Part shown: positions 6,678-8,110 of the stretch, piece after piece
Layout of the letters: the number at the start of each line of letters is the position of its first letter
How positions within the stretch are numbered: position 1 is the stretch's first letter
Assembly: GCA_016217865.1 (NCBI GenBank)
Contig: JACRFO010000007.1
Location: 1 to 8,110, forward strand
Source of the DNA: Candidatus Kerfeldbacteria bacterium
GTDB lineage: Bacteria; Patescibacteriota; Patescibacteriia; SBBC01; CAIJZX01
Reading direction: 5' to 3'
DNA length: 8,110 nucleotides
The notes under the pieces: generated by a model
Databases searched by the model: none
What the model was told of the DNA's origin: nothing
Seen by the model: the letters and a program-made list of their open reading frames with translations, nothing else
Made by a program: the position numbers and the translations under genes

Positions 6678-6953
6678 TTACGGTTTGACGTGAATGTACC
6701 GACGGGTCACTCGACGACCGTCGTAACGGATTTTCGTTTTCGCTTGAAAGACGACCTTGCCGGTGTTCGTGGCGAAGAGTGTATCATCGCCGCCGCGCTT
6801 GACGTTCAGACCTGGAAGAAAGCTAGCGCCGCGTTGTCGGACGAGTATTGCTCCGCGCTTTGCGGTTTGGCCGGCAAACAACTTGACTCCTAAGCGCTTA
6901 CTGCGAGAGTCGCGCCCGAGACTAGTTGAGCCAGCGGATTTAGTGTGGGCCAT
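6678..6953 (-). CDS. rpmA: 50S ribosomal protein L27
   Basis: L27 sits at the peptidyl-transferase centre, with its flexible N-terminus reaching towards the tRNA ends. The 91 residues compare with 85 in E. coli. The family pattern is clear: MAHTKSAGSTSLGRDS, then KRLGVKLFAGQ, ILVRQRG, and DDTLFATNTGKVVF. The protein starts directly with MAH, so it lacks the cleavable N-terminal extension known in Firmicutes. Compared with E. coli, position 4 is Thr instead of Lys and positions 11-12 are Ser-Leu instead of Arg-Asn. The C-terminus is basic (KIRYDGRRVTRRYIHVKP). There is no Shine-Dalgarno before the ATG; the leader reads T-rich (TTTGTTTT). It is transcribed alone from its own promoter and converges on pyrG with a 2-nt gap. 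The L21 gene, its usual partner, is not adjacent here. Confidence 0.95.
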   Translation of the reverse strand: MAHTKSAGSTSLGRDSRSKRLGVKLFAGQTAKRGAILVRQRGASFLPGLNVKRGGDDTLFATNTGKVVFQAKTKIRYDGRRVTRRYIHVKP

Positions 6954-6989
6954 AAAACAAAGATAACGAACCGAAGACTGTGCCGGTCC

Positions 6990-7018
6990 AGTATACGCAG
7001 ATCAGCGGCGTGCGTCAA
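6990..7018 (-). promoter_or_regulatory. Sigma-70-type promoter for rpmA
   Basis: On the minus strand TTGACG (7013-7018) is followed by a 17-nt spacer and TATACT (6990-6995). Each hexamer matches the consensus at five of six positions and the spacing is ideal. Transcription would start near 6983, giving a leader of about 30 nt before the rpmA ATG at 6953. The -35 overlaps the stop codon of the upstream pilus-cluster gene, so the 61-nt gap is almost entirely promoter and leader. Confidence 0.75.
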
Positions 7019-7317
7019 GGGGCCGGTCGGAGGACGAAGACCCGCGACGGGAAGGTGTCGGTGATGGTCGCTGGTTTGTGGTAACTGGTCAATCCACGCT
7101 CGAGCGAGGTGTACTGGGTTGTATTGACCCGAATTTGCTTGGCTGTAATGCGTTCCGGTGGCAGGAGTTGGTCAGGTATCGTTGACCAGGCGACCCATCC
7201 AGACCAGATCAACCAAGCGACGACCAAGACACCGAGGACGACGCCGGGACGGTTAAGGACTGTGGTGCCAATCCGGCGAAGACTGTGCAGGGAAACGTTC
7301 ATCGGTATTATCGCCAT
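7015..7317 (-). CDS. Small single-pass membrane protein at the end of the pilus cluster, hypothetical
   Basis: A 100-residue protein of no family I recognise. Residues 1-24 are basic and polar, one strong transmembrane helix spans about 25-46 (VVLGVLVVAWLIWSGWVAW), and about 54 residues follow that would lie outside the membrane, including the Pro-containing stretch QLLPPERITAKQIRV. This one-helix topology with a short outer domain resembles PilN and PilO, and its place directly after pilO is where pilP lies in proteobacterial pilMNOPQ clusters. However, it has no lipobox and no visible PilP similarity. The ATG at 7317 overlaps the end of pilO by 10 nt. A second in-frame ATG at 7302 would leave a 5-nt gap and a 95-residue protein; neither has a clear ribosome binding site. 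A role in pilus assembly is inferred only from position and topology. Confidence 0.7.
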   Translation of the reverse strand: MAIIPMNVSLHSLRRIGTTVLNRPGVVLGVLVVAWLIWSGWVAWSTIPDQLLPPERITAKQIRVNTTQYTSLERGLTSYHKPATITDTFPSRVFVLRPAP

Positions 7318-7835
7318 AACGTTACCGCTTGGAGGTGAATGCTGACGAGTTGAGATTCAGCCGGAGTCATGGTGATGGCGTTGATCGCCACCAGCGGTTG
7401 GTGTTGTTGGATGGCCGAAACTGCCGCCAAGAGGTTTGCACCTGATCCCGTGAGGGTGGCTGACAGCGACCGGTTGACCAGTGCTGTTCCTGGGACGGCG
7501 TCAGCGAGCGTCATTTCATCCGCAGCCAGGTGATTTGCGCTGACGAGGCCATCGAACCAGGTGAAGAAAGCATCCTCGGTTGTAAAGGACCAGGTTTCGG
7601 CGTCGAGTTTGCCTTGGCGATCCTTAATCTCTTCGAGATTCTGGCTTAAGAGTTTCAGATTGGACTGTTGTTGGACGATGACCGCTTCGGCGGCGCGGTC
7701 GTTATCAATTTTGGTGCGAATGGCTTGCAACCCGGGGATAAGGAATACCGCGCCATAGACCAAAGCCGCGACGGTCACCACGGCAGCAGTGAAACTCGCG
7801 AGATAGGTTTTCGGTTGCAGGGAGGTCATGGTCAC
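7308..7835 (-). CDS. pilO: Type IV pilus inner-membrane assembly protein PilO-like
   Basis: A 175-residue protein with the PilO layout: a short cytoplasmic N-terminus, one transmembrane helix at about 11-34, a coiled-coil segment at about 38-80 (QQQSNLKLLSQNLEEIKDRQ), and a C-terminal alpha/beta domain at about 85-175 of the kind that forms ferredoxin-like dimers. PilO pairs with PilN to form the inner-membrane platform of type IV pili; GspM is the related type II secretion protein. Sequence conservation in this family is low, so the call rests on topology, size and position directly after a PilN-like gene. The GTG at 7835 overlaps the pilN stop (GTGA); an ATG at 7829, two codons later, is an equally good start and leaves a 2-nt gap. 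No Shine-Dalgarno is seen, so coupling to pilN is likely. Confidence 0.8.
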   Translation of the reverse strand: MTMTSLQPKTYLASFTAAVVTVAALVYGAVFLIPGLQAIRTKIDNDRAAEAVIVQQQSNLKLLSQNLEEIKDRQGKLDAETWSFTTEDAFFTWFDGLVSANHLAADEMTLADAVPGTALVNRSLSATLTGSGANLLAAVSAIQQHQPLVAINAITMTPAESQLVSIHLQAVTLWR

Positions 7836-8110
7836 GGAGTGTTGACGAGAACGGCGGTGTAACTGAACGGCAAGTCAGTCCGTTTGGAGGGTTGCGATGC
7901 TGTGGTTACCCCGGTCAAAAGCGGACTCTTCTTCATCGCTTCATCGAGCGCTAGGAACGATTGGCGGGTTGCCGCCACGCCGGTGAGTGTTACTTTACCG
8001 TTGTTCAAAACATCTAGCGATGAGACCGTGACGTCGGCTGGGAGGAGGGCCAACAGGTTACTCAACACGGTAGACCACTGACGAGAAGTTCCGAGACTGG
8101 TCTGCAGCGA
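7832..8110 (-). CDS. pilN: Type IV pilus assembly protein PilN, C-terminal part
   Basis: Partial gene: the frame stays open to the right edge, and only the last 92 residues are present. The visible part matches the C-terminal domain of the PilN family (fimbrial assembly, PF05137). It runs RQWSTVLSNLLALLPADVTV, then SSLDVLNNGKVTLTGVAATR, then a helix and a closing strand. The pattern of Trp, LLxxLP, a Val/Leu strand and V-T-L-x-G is typical. PilN has a short N-terminal tail that binds PilM and one transmembrane helix, both of which would lie beyond the window. A GTG at 8068 is internal (VLSNLL) and should not be taken as the start, because coding similarity continues upstream of it. The stop TGA overlaps the pilO GTG. 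Confidence 0.8.
   Translation of the reverse strand, partial: SLQTSLGTSRQWSTVLSNLLALLPADVTVSSLDVLNNGKVTLTGVAATRQSFLALDEAMKKSPLLTGVTTASQPSKRTDLPFSYTAVLVNTP

Noticed and set aside
6709..6726. Short inverted repeat ACGAC-C-GTCGT as a pyrG terminator
   Set aside because: The stem is short with a one-base centre, no T run follows, and it lies within conserved rpmA codons.
6540..6893. Plus-strand frame of 117 codons across the pyrG end and rpmA
   Set aside because: It is out of frame with pyrG and antisense to L27, both certain genes, and has no start signal or recognisable domain.

Overview
The window looks like a compact bacterial chromosome segment of about 55% GC. It most likely comes from a Candidate Phyla Radiation (Patescibacteria) member. 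The evidence is the PEGA-domain/propeller-like protein with a short N-terminal membrane anchor, the form of the CTP synthase and L27 proteins, very tight gene packing and few Shine-Dalgarno sites. TGA is used as an ordinary stop at the ends of several genes, so recoded-UGA lineages such as Gracilibacteria are unlikely. The exact phylum cannot be fixed from the sequence alone, and the lineage call is an inference.

Layout. (1) 11-711, plus strand: two small membrane protein genes of unknown function with a 4-nt ATGA overlap. (2) 647-1957, minus strand: a membrane-anchored PEGA-domain protein whose last codons overlap the second small gene tail to tail. (3) 1958-2045: a short divergent control region with a candidate promoter in each direction. 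(4) 2046-6675, plus strand: a tight four-gene run, murA (UDP-GlcNAc enolpyruvyl transferase with Asp in place of the usual catalytic Cys), an S41 carboxy-terminal processing protease, rplI (ribosomal protein L9) and pyrG (CTP synthase). The gaps or overlaps are +4, -4 and -8 nt. (5) 6678-6953, minus strand: rpmA (ribosomal protein L27), tail to tail with pyrG across 2 nt and driven by a good sigma-70-type promoter. (6) 7015-8110, minus strand: the end of a type IV pilus inner-membrane assembly cluster, made of partial pilN, pilO and a small single-pass membrane protein of unknown function.

How they fit together. The plus-strand run mixes envelope synthesis (MurA), envelope proteolysis (S41 protease), translation (L9) and nucleotide supply (PyrG), so it is a growth-related housekeeping operon rather than one pathway. 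The pilus cluster encodes the PilN/PilO platform that would link the cytoplasmic motor to the pilus. No RNA gene, CRISPR array, insertion sequence or phage gene was seen. The most interesting points are the fosfomycin-insensitive type MurA active site, two face-to-face promoters between the PEGA gene and murA, a possible rpmA terminator inside the pyrG coding end, and three small membrane proteins of unknown role.
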